Shown: piece by piece, positions 1-8,832 of the stretch | Numbering within the stretch: position 1 is the first letter of the stretch | How the letters are laid out: each line of letters starts with the position of its first letter | Origin: Ferribacterium limneticum | GTDB lineage: Bacteria > Pseudomonadota > Gammaproteobacteria > Burkholderiales > Rhodocyclaceae | Assembly (NCBI RefSeq): GCF_020510565.1 | Contig: NZ_CP075189.1 | Span: forward strand, 3,524,501-3,588,500 | Length of the DNA stretch: 64,000 nt | Direction: 5' to 3' | Notes under the pieces: model-generated | What the model saw: only the letters and a program-made list of their open reading frames with translations | Told to the model about the DNA's origin: nothing | The model's database searches: none | Made by a program: the position numbers and the translations under genes

Positions 1-568
1 CGGTCCGCGTATCGACCCCGGCATCGCGCGCCCAGACGCTGGTCAGCAACTCATCGCGCGACAGCACGCGACCGACGTTGTTCAACAAGATAACCGCCAG
101 TTCAAACTCGCGCTGGGTCAGATCGACATCGACACCGGCCAGCTTGATGCGCCGTCCTTCCATGTCGATCTCGATGCTGCCGAACTGTACGGTGGCCGGA
201 CGTGCCTGGCGGCGGCGCAGCAGGGCATGAATGCGCGCCATGAATTCCATGTAGCGGATGGGCTTCGGAATATAGTCGTCGGCGCCCAGGCGCAGAATAT
301 CCGAGGCCGCCTCCTCGTCAGTACGCCCCGTGCAGAAGACGACCGGAACGTCCCAGCCGCACTTTTCGCGCACATGTTTGAGTACTTCGTCGCCGCCAAT
401 ATCGGGCAGGTTCCAGTCAATCACGAAGAAATCGAAATTTCGCGTCTTGAGCGCCTCGATGCAGGAGCGCCCATCCGCAAAGACCTCGACCTGATGTCCT
501 TCACTCTTCAACAGCGCCTTGAGTACCTCAGCCTGGCTTCTACTGTCCTCGACCACTGCAAAATTCAT
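1..568 (-). CDS. OmpR/PhoB-type response regulator (3' end outside window)
   Basis: Two-component response regulator, read by hand from the minus strand. The protein starts MNFAVVEDSR and has an N-terminal receiver domain. The acidic pair is at E7/D8, the probable phospho-acceptor is D51 in the context FVIDWNLPD, and the conserved Lys is in IPKPI. The second half looks like an OmpR-type winged-helix DNA-binding domain (LTQREFELAVILLNN). The start at 568 is preceded by a strong GGGAGGGG ribosome site. The C-terminal end runs off the left edge, so the last part of the winged helix is missing. It is divergent from metG. No partner kinase is visible, so the signal is unknown. Confidence 0.9.
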   Translation of the reverse strand, partial: MNFAVVEDSRSQAEVLKALLKSEGHQVEVFADGRSCIEALKTRNFDFFVIDWNLPDIGGDEVLKHVREKCGWDVPVVFCTGRTDEEAASDILRLGADDYIPKPIRYMEFMARIHALLRRRQARPATVQFGSIEIDMEGRRIKLAGVDVDLTQREFELAVILLNNVGRVLSRDELLTSVWARDAGVDTRT

Positions 569-763
569 AACCCCTCCCATTTCGCCGCGATTCTGCGCCC
601 ATCATGCGCCTTCGGCAATGATCCACCGATCATGTTTTACCAAACAAGCATACTAGTTTACGTTCTGCAACAATTGCCAGCGAATGTGCCTTGGGGATTT
701 GTGAATCGCCTCCCTGCTTCCTCGCGGTAAAATTGCCCTTTATTTTTCCAGCCTTGCCCATCC

Positions 764-2854
764 ATGTCGCGCAAAATACTCGTCACCTCTGCCCTGCCCT
801 ACGCCAACGGCGCCATTCACCTTGGCCATCTGGTCGAGTACATCCAGACCGACATCTGGGTAAGGTTCCAGAAGATGGCCGGCAACGAATGCTGGTACGT
901 CTGCGCCGACGACACGCACGGCACGCCGATCATGCTGCGCGCCGAAAAGGAAGGCATCACGCCGGAAGCCCTGATCGCCCGCGTCCACGGCGAGCATTCG
1001 CGCGACTTCGCCGGCTTCGGCGTCGGCTTCGACAATTTCTACAGCACCAACTCCGACGAAACGCGCGACTGCGCCAACGACATCTACCGCAAGTTGCGCG
1101 CCGCCGGCCTGATCGAGACACGGACCATCGAGCAGTACTACGACCCGGTCAAGCAACTGTTCCTGCCTGACCGCTTCATCAAGGGCGAATGCCCGAAATG
1201 CGGCGCCAAGGACCAGTACGGCGACAACTGCGAGTCCTGCGGTGCCGCCTACGCACCAACCGACCTCAAGGAGCCGTATTCCGCCATCTCCGGCGCCAAG
1301 CCGGAACTGCGCAGCTCGGAGCACTATTTCTTCAAGCTATCAGACCCGCGCTGCGAGTCTTTCCTGCGCGCGTACACCAGCAAAGAATATGGCGTACTCC
1401 AGCCGGAAGCCGCAAACAAGATGCAGGAATGGCTGGGCGCCCCCGGCGAGAACAAGTTGACCGACTGGGATATTTCCCGCGACGCGCCCTACTTCGGCTT
1501 CGAGATTCCCGACGCACCGGGCAAGTATTTCTACGTCTGGCTCGACGCACCGATCGGCTACATGGGCTCCTTCAAGAACCTGTGCAGCAAGAACGGTCTG
1601 GACTTCAACGAATACTTCAAGCCGGATTCAACGACAGAGCTTTACCACTTCATCGGCAAGGATATCCTCTACTTCCACGCTCTGTTCTGGCCAGCCGAAC
1701 TGGCCCACGCCGGGTTCCGCACGCCGACCAAGATTTTTGCGCACGGCTTTCTTACGGTCGACGGCGCCAAGATGTCAAAATCGCGCGGCACCTTCATCAC
1801 CGCCCAGAGCTACCTCGACACCGGCCTCAACCCCGAATGGCTGCGCTATTACTACGCCGCCAAGCTGTCGGCGAGCATGGAAGACATCGACCTCAACCTC
1901 GAGGATTTCAGCGCCCGCGTCAATTCCGACCTGGTCGGCAAGTACGTCAATATCGCCAGCCGCTCGGCCGGTTTCATCGCCAAGCGCTTCAATGGCCAAC
2001 TGGCACCGGCCGCTGCCGACCTGCCGGCCATCAAGTCCATCCAGGAAGCTGCCAGCCGCGTCGCCGAACTCTACGAAGCCCGTGAATTCGGCAAGGCGAT
2101 GCGCGAAATCATGGCACTGACCGATGCCGCCAATCAGTACGTCGATAGCGTCAAACCGTGGGAACTGGCCAAGCAGGAAGGCCGCGAAGTTGAACTACAC
2201 GCGGCCTGCACCAATGCGCTCAATCTCTTCCGCCTGCTTACCGTACTGCTCAAGCCCATCCTGCCGGTAGTCGCCGGCAAGGTCGAGAAATTCCTCAACA
2301 TCGCACCGCTCAACTGGAGCGATACGCAAAGCCTGCTCGCCGCCGGTCATGGCATCAACACCTACGAGCACCTGATGACGCGCGTCGATCCGAAGCTCAT
2401 CGAAAAACTGGTCGAGGCCAACAAGGAATCACTGGCGCCGACCCAGGAGCAACAATCGCAGCAGCGCCACGCCGAGCATCAGCAGAACGAAGTGAAGGCT
2501 GAAAGCCCGTGGGAGCCGTTCTGCAACATCGACGACTTCATGAAGGTTGACCTGCGTATCGTCCGCATTGCCAACGCCGAACACGTCGAGGGGGCCGACA
2601 AACTCGTGCGCCTGACGCTCGACGTCGGCAACAACGAAACACGCAATGTCTTTGCCGGCATCAAGGCCGCTTACGACCCGGCGCAACTGATTGGCAGGCT
2701 GACCGTCATGGTGGCCAATCTTGCACCACGCAAGATGAAATTCGGGTTGTCGGAAGGCATGGTTCTGGCCGCCTCGGACACCGAGGGCAAAACCCCCGGG
2801 ATTTTCCTTTTGTCGCCGGATTCGGGTGCTCAACCCGGAATGCGAGTGAAATAA
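764..2854 (+). CDS. metG: Methionyl-tRNA synthetase
   Basis: Charges tRNA-Met with methionine in the cytoplasm. The 696-residue product is full length for the long dimeric form. It has a HIGH-type motif HLGH at residues 19-22 and a zinc-knuckle domain with Cys pairs from C143 (CPKCG...CESCG). The KMSKS motif is at 336-340. A C-terminal tRNA-binding (EMAP/Trbp111-like) domain starts near FMKVDLRIV. The start codon agrees with the conserved N-terminus [23 protein letters not shown] -10-like element lies about 30 bp upstream. Confidence 0.98.
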   Translation: MSRKILVTSALPYANGAIHLGHLVEYIQTDIWVRFQKMAGNECWYVCADDTHGTPIMLRAEKEGITPEALIARVHGEHSRDFAGFGVGFDNFYSTNSDETRDCANDIYRKLRAAGLIETRTIEQYYDPVKQLFLPDRFIKGECPKCGAKDQYGDNCESCGAAYAPTDLKEPYSAISGAKPELRSSEHYFFKLSDPRCESFLRAYTSKEYGVLQPEAANKMQEWLGAPGENKLTDWDISRDAPYFGFEIPDAPGKYFYVWLDAPIGYMGSFKNLCSKNGLDFNEYFKPDSTTELYHFIGKDILYFHALFWPAELAHAGFRTPTKIFAHGFLTVDGAKMSKSRGTFITAQSYLDTGLNPEWLRYYYAAKLSASMEDIDLNLEDFSARVNSDLVGKYVNIASRSAGFIAKRFNGQLAPAAADLPAIKSIQEAASRVAELYEAREFGKAMREIMALTDAANQYVDSVKPWELAKQEGREVELHAACTNALNLFRLLTVLLKPILPVVAGKVEKFLNIAPLNWSDTQSLLAAGHGINTYEHLMTRVDPKLIEKLVEANKESLAPTQEQQSQQRHAEHQQNEVKAESPWEPFCNIDDFMKVDLRIVRIANAEHVEGADKLVRLTLDVGNNETRNVFAGIKAAYDPAQLIGRLTVMVANLAPRKMKFGLSEGMVLAASDTEGKTPGIFLLSPDSGAQPGMRVK

Positions 2855-2876
2855 AGCGATGCCGCTGGCAACGGCC

Positions 2877-2904
2877 GGCGCAGCAGGGAATCCACTGCTG
2901 CGCC
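2877..2904. other. Stem-loop downstream of metG
   Basis: A perfect 10-bp inverted repeat, GGCGCAGCAG / CTGCTGCGCC, with an 8-nt loop starts 22 bp after the metG stop. No T-run follows it, so it is not a textbook intrinsic terminator. It could protect the mRNA 3' end or assist Rho-dependent termination. Confidence 0.5.
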
Positions 2905-2983
2905 GCAGCAAAATTGTGACACAACCTAAGGTATCACTTTAACTTAGCCAGCCAATCTAGCTACACCGTTTAGGCTTTTGGAA

Positions 2984-3006
2984 CTATCCACAAAAACTGT
3001 GGATAA
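2984..3006. promoter_or_regulatory. Inverted pair of DnaA-box-like sequences
   Basis: CTATCCACA (2984-2992) and TGTGGATAA (2998-3006) face each other with a 5-bp spacer. The second is an exact match to the consensus DnaA box. A third, one-mismatch box (TGTGCATAA) lies at 3187-3195. They sit in a 415-bp AT-rich gene-free gap (2855-3269). No dnaA, dnaN or parAB context is present, so a replication-origin role is not supported. Binding by DnaA for titration or transcription control is possible. Confidence 0.5.
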
Positions 3007-3228
3007 GTCTGTGAATGAATCAAGGGGTAAGTCGCTAAGTGACCGTTCCACAAGGATTTTCCTTACCCTGCCCGAAACTTGAGCTTAATGACAATTCATT
3101 GATTTTAAACGATATTTAATTCTTCACGTCAATCTGGCAAATCTATCAGCCAGAAAGAAAAGTTGAGTACCAAATCGCCCCAACTCTGTGCATAAGTCAA
3201 GCCTCGACTTTCGCTTTGTCAAGACCAT

Positions 3229-3242
3229 TTGATAAATATCAA
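3229..3242. promoter_or_regulatory. FNR/ANR-type box
   Basis: TTGATAAATATCAA is a perfect match to the FNR/ANR dyad TTGAT-N4-ATCAA. It is centred about 35 bp upstream of the ATG at 3270. That is too close for a classical activating site at -41.5 unless the true start is further downstream, so repression is as likely as activation. Confidence 0.55.
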
Positions 3243-3269
3243 AAAACCGATCCACTACCAGCCACGCCC

Positions 3270-3602
3270 ATGCTCAATCGAACCAATCGCCCACCTCGCC
3301 CGACGCTGACCGGCCCGATATTTCTCTATGCGCTGGTCGACATGTTCGGCCTGGCCTGCGTCGGCATCGGGGCCAGTTGGTTTGCTGCCGGCAAGGGGGC
3401 GATTCTGGCCGACTTCCCGACGTCGACCGTGGAAGCCGTGGCCTGCACCGCCGGCGGCGTTGCCGTCATGCTCTGGGCGGTGGCGCGCATCCTGCGCGAA
3501 CTGGCCAAGCAGTCGCCGCAAATGCAGGCCAAGTTCGATGCCTATCTCAGCGCAAATCACCCGGACAAGGTGCGGAAAGCGCCTGAAAACGAACCGGATT
3601 AA
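3270..3602 (+). CDS. Small two-helix membrane protein, function unknown
   Basis: A 110-residue protein starting MLNRTNRPPRPTL. Two hydrophobic segments are visible: about residues 15-35 (PIFLYALVDMFGLACVGIGA) and about 52-68 (AVACTAGGVAVMLWAVARI). A charged C-terminal tail follows. I prefer the ATG at 3270 over an upstream TTG at 3216, because the upstream extension would overlap the FNR-like box. No family was recognised. It ends on top of the 3' end of the convergent ribbon-helix-helix gene. Confidence 0.7.
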   Translation: MLNRTNRPPRPTLTGPIFLYALVDMFGLACVGIGASWFAAGKGAILADFPTSTVEAVACTAGGVAVMLWAVARILRELAKQSPQMQAKFDAYLSANHPDKVRKAPENEPD

Positions 3603-3793
3603 TCGGCGGGCTTGCCGCTCGGCTTGAGCCACGCCGGCAACTCGCGGTCGCCGGCATTTTCAATGATGTACTCACGCACCAGGCGACGGACAACCTGGGA
3701 TGAAGTCAGATCCTGGGCGGCGCAGATTTCCTCGAAGATTTTCTTCTTCTGGGGATCGATCAGGATGGTCAAGCGGGCTGTGCGTTTCTCCAT
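3599..3793 (-). CDS. Ribbon-helix-helix (CopG/Arc-like) regulator
   Basis: A 64-residue protein. The N-terminal strand RTARLTILIDPQKKKIFE and the following helices (DLTSSQVVRRLVREYI) fit the ribbon-helix-helix DNA-binding fold. Such proteins act as dimers, often on short direct or inverted repeats and often on their own promoter. The ribosome site GAGTGAG precedes the start. It is divergent from the SulP gene and the shared 105-bp gap contains three ATTAA(T) repeats, so it may control itself and SulP. No toxin gene is adjacent. Confidence 0.75.
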   Translation of the reverse strand: MEKRTARLTILIDPQKKKIFEEICAAQDLTSSQVVRRLVREYIIENAGDRELPAWLKPSGKPAD

Positions 3794-3825
3794 GACTCAC
3801 TCTTGTTTGATTCGTGTTACATCAT

Positions 3826-3871
3826 ATTAACATGTGATTAATATTGACGATTAATAGGGCACTCATATAAT
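3826..3871. promoter_or_regulatory. Sigma-70 promoter of SulP overlapping three ATTAA(T) repeats
   Basis: TTGACG (3844-3849) and TATAAT (3866-3871) with a 16-bp spacer form a good promoter reading towards the SulP gene. ATTAA(T) occurs at 3826, 3837 and 3850, roughly one helical turn apart, straddling the -35 region. This layout fits an operator for the divergent ribbon-helix-helix protein (inference). Confidence 0.6.
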
Positions 3872-3898
3872 GCTGCGCTTACCCTCCGAGCGCGCATC

Positions 3899-5590
3899 AT
3901 GAAAATCGCCTTCCGTCCCAAGCTGCTGGATTGCCTGCCAACTTATAATCGCGCGCAATTTGGCAAGGACCTTGCGGCGGGAATCACGGTTGGCGTCCTC
4001 GCCCTGCCGCTGGCCATGGCCTTCGCCATCGCCTCGGGCTGCTCGCCGACGGCCGGCATCTGGACGGCCATCGTGGCCGGCCTGATCACCTCGGCGCTGG
4101 GCGGCTCGCGCGTGCAGATCGGCGGCCCGACCGGCGCCTTCATTCCCATTGTTTACGGCATCGTCGCCATCCACGGCTATGCCAACCTGATGGGCGCCAC
4201 CATTCTGGCCGGCATTTTTCTGCTTGCCATGGGTCTCGCCCGCATGGGGCAACTCATCCGCTTCATCCCGGTTACCGTCGTCATCGGCTTCACCAACGGC
4301 ATCGCCGTCGTCATCTTCCTTGCCCAGATCAAGGATTTCTTCGGCCTGCAAATCGACAGCCTGCCGGCTGAATTCTTTCACCGCATCAAGACCCTGGCCG
4401 CCAACGCCCACACGGTCGACCTGCCGACCCTCGGCCTGGCCTCAGCCTGCTTTGTCTTCCTCCTTTCCTATAATTGGCTGGCCCAACGCTTATCATTGCT
4501 GCGCCGCGCCCCCGGTCCGCTCGCCGTGCTGCTGGTCGGAACGCTGATTTCCTACCTGTTCGACCTGCCGGTACAGACCATCGGCAGCCGCTTTGGCGGC
4601 ATTCCGCAGGAACTGCCCGGCTTCGGGCTGCCCGACCTGTCGATTCACGATTTCGGCAAACTGATCTCGCCGGCCATCACCATCGCGCTGCTCGGTGCCA
4701 TCGAGTCGCTGCTCTCGGCCCGCGTTGCCGACAGCCAGATTGACGACCGTCACGACCCCAACCAGGAGCTGGTGGCCCAGGGGCTGGCCAATATCGCCGC
4801 GCCTTTGTTCGGCGGCTTTGCGGCGACCGGCGCCATTGCCCGCACCTCGACCAACGTCAAGTCCGGTGGCCGGACGCCAATCGCCGGCATGGTCCACGCC
4901 GCCGTGCTGCTCGGCATCGTCCTCGTTGCCGCGCCGCTCGCCTCGTACGTCCCGCTCGCCACGCTATCGGCCATCGTCATGGTGGTCGCCATCAACATGG
5001 GCGAATGGCACCAGTTCGTCGAATTGCGCCGTTACAGCTACAACTACCGGATCATCCTGCTCGCCACCTTCTTTGTCACCGTGCTCTTCGACCTGACCAT
5101 CGCCGTCGAGCTGGGCATGGTCCTGGCCAGCCTGTTCTTCATCTACCGCATGTCGGAACTGACCAAAATCGATCGCCTGCCGCTCAGCGAAGAAGCCCAG
5201 GAACCGCAGTTCCTCTACCCGGACGGCACGATGCGGGTCGCTGCCTGGCAGATGTTCGGCTCGCTGTTCTTCGGTGCGGTGAACAAGCTCGAAGAACTAC
5301 TCGACCCGCGCGAGGGGCATCCGGAAGTCGTCATTCTCGACATGACGCGCCTGATCCAGCTCGACACCACCGGCCTCGAAGGCCTTGAGAATCTGCGCGA
5401 CAAGCTGTCGAAACGCGGTTGCACGCTAATCGTCTGCGGCATGAACTCGCAACCCGGCTCGCTGCTTTACCGGTCGGGCTTCATCGATCATCTCGGCGAC
5501 GACAATGTCTGCCTCGATTTGACGGACTCCCTCAAACGCGCCTACATCCTGCTGCCCAATCTGATGGGCGGTTTTGAAGAAGATTACTGA
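3899..5590 (+). CDS. SulP-family anion transporter with STAS domain
   Basis: A 563-residue inner-membrane transporter. It has the SulP N-terminal region (residues about 15-110, with VQIGGPTGAFIPIVYG), a polytopic core to about residue 420, and a C-terminal STAS domain (about 450-545, VVILDMTRLIQLDTTGLEGL). SulP proteins carry sulfate, bicarbonate or dicarboxylates, and sequence alone does not decide the substrate. It lies 2-3 genes from the DAB-like inorganic-carbon cluster, so bicarbonate is a reasonable but unproven guess. The start codon has little Shine-Dalgarno sequence. Confidence 0.9.
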   Translation: MKIAFRPKLLDCLPTYNRAQFGKDLAAGITVGVLALPLAMAFAIASGCSPTAGIWTAIVAGLITSALGGSRVQIGGPTGAFIPIVYGIVAIHGYANLMGATILAGIFLLAMGLARMGQLIRFIPVTVVIGFTNGIAVVIFLAQIKDFFGLQIDSLPAEFFHRIKTLAANAHTVDLPTLGLASACFVFLLSYNWLAQRLSLLRRAPGPLAVLLVGTLISYLFDLPVQTIGSRFGGIPQELPGFGLPDLSIHDFGKLISPAITIALLGAIESLLSARVADSQIDDRHDPNQELVAQGLANIAAPLFGGFAATGAIARTSTNVKSGGRTPIAGMVHAAVLLGIVLVAAPLASYVPLATLSAIVMVVAINMGEWHQFVELRRYSYNYRIILLATFFVTVLFDLTIAVELGMVLASLFFIYRMSELTKIDRLPLSEEAQEPQFLYPDGTMRVAAWQMFGSLFFGAVNKLEELLDPREGHPEVVILDMTRLIQLDTTGLEGLENLRDKLSKRGCTLIVCGMNSQPGSLLYRSGFIDHLGDDNVCLDLTDSLKRAYILLPNLMGGFEEDY

Positions 5591-5602
5591 AAAGGAAACA
5601 CC

Positions 5603-5941
5603 ATGAGCGGCTTGCCAAACTGTCCGAAGTGCAAATCGGAATACACCTACGAAGACGGCACCAACTACGTCTGCCCGGAATGCGCCCATGAGTGGAGCAA
5701 GGATGCCGGCGAAAACGCCGAGCAGGCCCGCGTCTGGAAGGACGCCAACGGCAACGTGCTGCAGGACGGCGACTCGGTCACCGTCATCAAGGACCTCAAG
5801 ATCAAGGGCTCGTCGTCGGTCGTAAAGGTCGGCACCAAGGTCAAGAATATTCGCCTGATCGACGGCGATCACGACATCGACTGCAAGATCGACGGCATCG
5901 GCGCCATGCAACTCAAGTCGGAATTCGTCAAGAAGGCCTGA
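5603..5941 (+). CDS. yjdM: YjdM/PhnA family zinc-ribbon protein
   Basis: A 112-residue protein with an N-terminal zinc ribbon ([13 protein letters not shown]...CPEC) and a C-terminal PhnA domain ([20 protein letters not shown]). Length and composition match the family. The role is uncertain: the name PhnA is historical and does not mean phosphonoacetate hydrolase. It has a good ribosome site (AAAAGGAAA) 12 bp after the SulP gene and may be co-transcribed with it. Confidence 0.93.
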   Translation: MSGLPNCPKCKSEYTYEDGTNYVCPECAHEWSKDAGENAEQARVWKDANGNVLQDGDSVTVIKDLKIKGSSSVVKVGTKVKNIRLIDGDHDIDCKIDGIGAMQLKSEFVKKA

Positions 5942-5953
5942 TTTTCAGACTTC

Positions 5954-6007
5954 CACGGTCAACCGGGCTTGCTACGGTCAACCGTAAAAACCGGCCAAAA
6001 ATGAAAT
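5954..6007 (+). repeat. Dispersed 37-bp repeat, copy R1 (with extra half copy)
   Basis: The core at 5971-6007 reads CTACGGTCAACCGT, then AAAAACCGGCC, then AAAAATGAAAT. A second partial copy of the head, CACGGTCAACCGG, lies just upstream at 5954-5966. It is located 30 bp behind yjdM. Confidence 0.9.
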
Positions 6008-6173
6008 TTTCCGGTGGGCGACTCGGGTGGTGTTCAGCGGGTCGGCCCAAACAAAAGAGACGTCCATTCGCCGGTCAGGGAGAGCACGCGGGTGGCGGGC
6101 AGCGTAGCCTCCGCATTGAGCGTCGGGCGAATTTGGGTACCATTTGCAGCTCAAGCAAATTCCCGTTGTCGCC

Positions 6174-7268
6174 ATGAACTTTCAACTCCGCTCCCGGCGC
6201 CTGCTTGGCATCCTGATTGCCTTGCTGGTCGTGCTGTTCCTGGTTTTCCAGGTGGCTGTGCATGGGCTCAAGGGTCGGATCGAGCAGGCGCTGGGGCCGA
6301 GCGGGGAAATCCGCGAGATGCGTGTTGGGCTGGGCGGGGTGGAGATTCTCGGGTTGCGCTTGCCGGCGCTCAGCGGGGGCAAGCCGGCGTGGCCGGCGGC
6401 GGATTTGCTGCGGGCGGAGCGGGTGCTGGTGGTGCCTTCGCTGCTCGATTTGTTCAGCGCCCGGATTGTCGTGCGCAGCATTCGCATCGAAGGGGCTTAT
6501 CTTTCGATGTTGCGCACGACGGACCAGAAGTTGCACGTTCTGCCGGGGCTGACTGACCGCCCCGCCAAGCCTGCCGATAGCGGGCCGCAGATCAGCATCG
6601 GGCATATCGAACTGGTGGACAGCGCGATTGAATACTTTGACGCGAGCGTCAGCCGGCCAGCCCTGAAAATTCGCCTGGAGCAAATCGCGCTTTCGCTCGA
6701 CGACCTGCATCTGTCGGACCTGCTCGGCCAGAGCAGGCTGCAGGTCAGCGGCGTGCTCAAGGGGCCGCATCACGACGGTCGGCTGGAGATCATTGGCCGG
6801 ACGGAATTTGCCAGCAAGGAGTCGGATATCAAGGCGCGCCTCGATGACGTGGACCTGCTGGCCCTCAAGCCCTACCTGATCCGCGCCGCCGACACCGGCG
6901 TCAAGCGCGGCAGCATGGATCTGGAGATCCACTCGGTCGTCGCCAAGGGCCGCCTCAACGCCCCCGGCATGCTGACCCTGCACGATCTGGAACTGAGCAG
7001 CAACGGCTCCTTCATGGGCGTCCCCCAGGCCGCCGCCGTGGCGCTCATGAAGAGCCGGGAAGGCGCCATCCAGATCCAGTTCACCCTCGACGGCGACATC
7101 AACGACCCACGCTTTTCCCTCAACGAACAGATGCTGATCCGCATCGGGGCGGGCCTGGCGGAAAGTCTCGGCATCAGCCTCGAAGGGCTGACCCGGGGCG
7201 TCGGCGGGGCTGGCGGCAACGTTGTCCGTGGACTGGGCGAGACGTTCGGGAAGTTGCTCGGGCAGTAA
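6174..7268 (+). CDS. AsmA-like/DUF748-type periplasmic protein with N-terminal anchor
   Basis: A 364-residue protein starting MNFQLRSRRL. It has one N-terminal membrane segment (LLGILIALLVVLFLVFQVAV, about residues 8-28). Beta-rich sequence typical of AsmA/TamB-like proteins follows (IRSIRIEGAYLSML..., ISIGHIELVDSAIEYFD). Family members lie in the periplasm and are linked to outer-membrane lipid transport or assembly. The ATG at 6174 puts the anchor directly at the N-terminus. The gene is bracketed by direct copies of the dispersed repeat (R1 and R2). Confidence 0.7.
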   Translation: MNFQLRSRRLLGILIALLVVLFLVFQVAVHGLKGRIEQALGPSGEIREMRVGLGGVEILGLRLPALSGGKPAWPAADLLRAERVLVVPSLLDLFSARIVVRSIRIEGAYLSMLRTTDQKLHVLPGLTDRPAKPADSGPQISIGHIELVDSAIEYFDASVSRPALKIRLEQIALSLDDLHLSDLLGQSRLQVSGVLKGPHHDGRLEIIGRTEFASKESDIKARLDDVDLLALKPYLIRAADTGVKRGSMDLEIHSVVAKGRLNAPGMLTLHDLELSSNGSFMGVPQAAAVALMKSREGAIQIQFTLDGDINDPRFSLNEQMLIRIGAGLAESLGISLEGLTRGVGGAGGNVVRGLGETFGKLLGQ

Positions 7269-7305
7269 GCCGGCCCGCAACACCGGATTCCGGATTCCCG
7301 ATTCC

Positions 7306-7357
7306 CACGGTCAACCGGGTTTACTACGTGAAACGTAAAAACGGCCAAAATTGAAAT
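7306..7357 (+). repeat. Dispersed repeat, copy R2 (with extra half copy)
   Basis: The head CACGGTCAACCGG at 7306-7318 is followed by a degenerate second head and body at 7323-7357 (ACTACGTGAAACGTAAAAAC, then GGCCAAAATTGAAAT). It has the same double-headed layout as R1. It lies between convergent genes (the AsmA-like gene and the last DAB-cluster gene). Confidence 0.88.
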
Positions 7358-7374
7358 CCAGGGCACACCCAGGA

Positions 7375-8832
7375 TCAGCGCCCCAGCCCTGCCGCCCACG
7401 CTTCAGCCGCCGGCCTGACGATCTCGATCCACGGCCCGGGGTTGATGCCAATGCCGACGATCATGACGATCAGCGCGACAAGCACGGCCCATTCGCGCGG
7501 CCGCAGATCGCTGGCATTGGCCACCGTCGCCCGGGTCACCGGGCCGAAAAATGCTTTGCGATAGAGCGACAAGAAACCGCCGGCCGCGATGGAGAGGCCG
7601 AACAGCGCGGCCATGCCGGCACCGGTGTGGCTTTGCAGCGCCGCGATGATGAGCATGAATTCGCCGGGGAAGCTGCTCGTGCCCGGCATGCCGACCCCCG
7701 CCAGGCCGCAGATCATGAAACCCGTGGCGAGCAGCGGCATGGTTTTGGCCGCGCCGCCCAGCGCGTTGACGTCGGTTGAACCGGTGCGCTGACGCAGGAA
7801 TTCGAGCAGCACGAAAGCCCCGCCGGTGGCCACCGAGAAGCTGAGCAGCAAGGACACCGCGCCCTGCGCCGCCTGCGCCGTGTAGGACGCCAGGCCGAGC
7901 ACGGCCAGCCCGACATGGCAGATGCTGGCGTAGGCCAGGCCGACGCGCAGGTTGCTCTGGGCCAGCATGCCGACCGCGCCGTAGAGGATGGCGACGGTGC
8001 CCAGCCCGGCGAGCAGCCAGTGCAGGTCGAGCGCAGCCTGCGGCGCGAGCGGGATGGCGAAGCGGATGAGGCCGAAGGCGCCGAGCTTGAGGCCGACGAT
8101 CAGGGCCGTCAGCGAACCGGGCGCGGCCAGCGCGAACTGCGGCAGCCAGGTGTGGAGCGGGACGAGCGGTACCTTGGCGCCGAAACCGATCAGGCAGAGC
8201 AGGAAAACCGCCGTTTGCGTCGACCGCGGCAGCGGCGCGCCGAGCAGGACCGTCAGGTCGAAGGTCAGCACCGGCTGGCTGGTGGCGAGGATGACGAAGG
8301 CGATGAGCAGCGGGATGCCGCCGGCCAGCATGATCAGGAAATAGCGCGCCGCAGCGTGGGCGCTGCCGCCGGTCACGCCCCAGCGACCGAGCAGGAAATA
8401 GAGCGGGACCAGCGTCAGTTCCCAGAAGACGAAGAACAGCGCCGTATCGAGGGCGCAGAAAATACCCAGCGTCGCCATCTGGAACAACAGCAGCAGGCTG
8501 TAATGCAGGCGCGGCGCGTCGGGCACCGCGTTCCAGCTGGCGACCAGCGAGCCGAGAAATAGCAGCGCCGTGGCCGGCAAAAACAGCACGGAAATGCCGT
8601 CGACCGCGACCAGGTAATGAATATTCAGGCTGGCGATCCACGACACCCGTTCGAGCAGTTGAAAGCGCGCCCCGGCCGGGTCGTAGGCGACCAGCGCCGC
8701 GGTGGCCAGAGCCAGCGTGACGAGCATGGTGAAGGCCACGACATGGCGCGTCGCCCGCGCCGGCAGCAGCCAGATCGCCGTGATGCCGGCCAGCAGACCA
8801 AAAATCAGCAGAGAGAGCAGCGGCAGGCTCAT
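7375..8832 (-). CDS. NuoM/MrpD-like antiporter subunit of DAB-like cluster (third M-type)
   Basis: A 485-residue proton-conducting membrane subunit (pfam00361 type). The start at 8832 gives a 4-bp ATGA overlap with the preceding gene. A longer upstream frame to 9270 is only a shadow. Key residues of the family are present: the TM5 glutamate in FFVFWELTLVPLYFLL, the TM7 lysine in GFGAKVPLVPLHTWLP and a later lysine in GLKLGAFGLIRF. It is the last gene of the five-gene cluster. Its role in proton translocation coupled to DabA is inferred from context. Confidence 0.88.
   Translation of the reverse strand: MSLPLLSLLIFGLLAGITAIWLLPARATRHVVAFTMLVTLALATAALVAYDPAGARFQLLERVSWIASLNIHYLVAVDGISVLFLPATALLFLGSLVASWNAVPDAPRLHYSLLLLFQMATLGIFCALDTALFFVFWELTLVPLYFLLGRWGVTGGSAHAAARYFLIMLAGGIPLLIAFVILATSQPVLTFDLTVLLGAPLPRSTQTAVFLLCLIGFGAKVPLVPLHTWLPQFALAAPGSLTALIVGLKLGAFGLIRFAIPLAPQAALDLHWLLAGLGTVAILYGAVGMLAQSNLRVGLAYASICHVGLAVLGLASYTAQAAQGAVSLLLSFSVATGGAFVLLEFLRQRTGSTDVNALGGAAKTMPLLATGFMICGLAGVGMPGTSSFPGEFMLIIAALQSHTGAGMAALFGLSIAAGGFLSLYRKAFFGPVTRATVANASDLRPREWAVLVALIVMIVGIGINPGPWIEIVRPAAEAWAAGLGR

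Noticed and set aside
2984..3195. DnaA boxes as a chromosomal origin
   Set aside because: No dnaA, dnaN, gidA or parAB genes nearby, and only two or three boxes; not enough for an origin call.
5971..6007. Dispersed repeat as an intrinsic terminator
   Set aside because: Copies often lie at gene ends, but the head hairpin would have 4-5 bp with a 2-nt loop, too weak in RNA, and copies also occur in the middle of genes.
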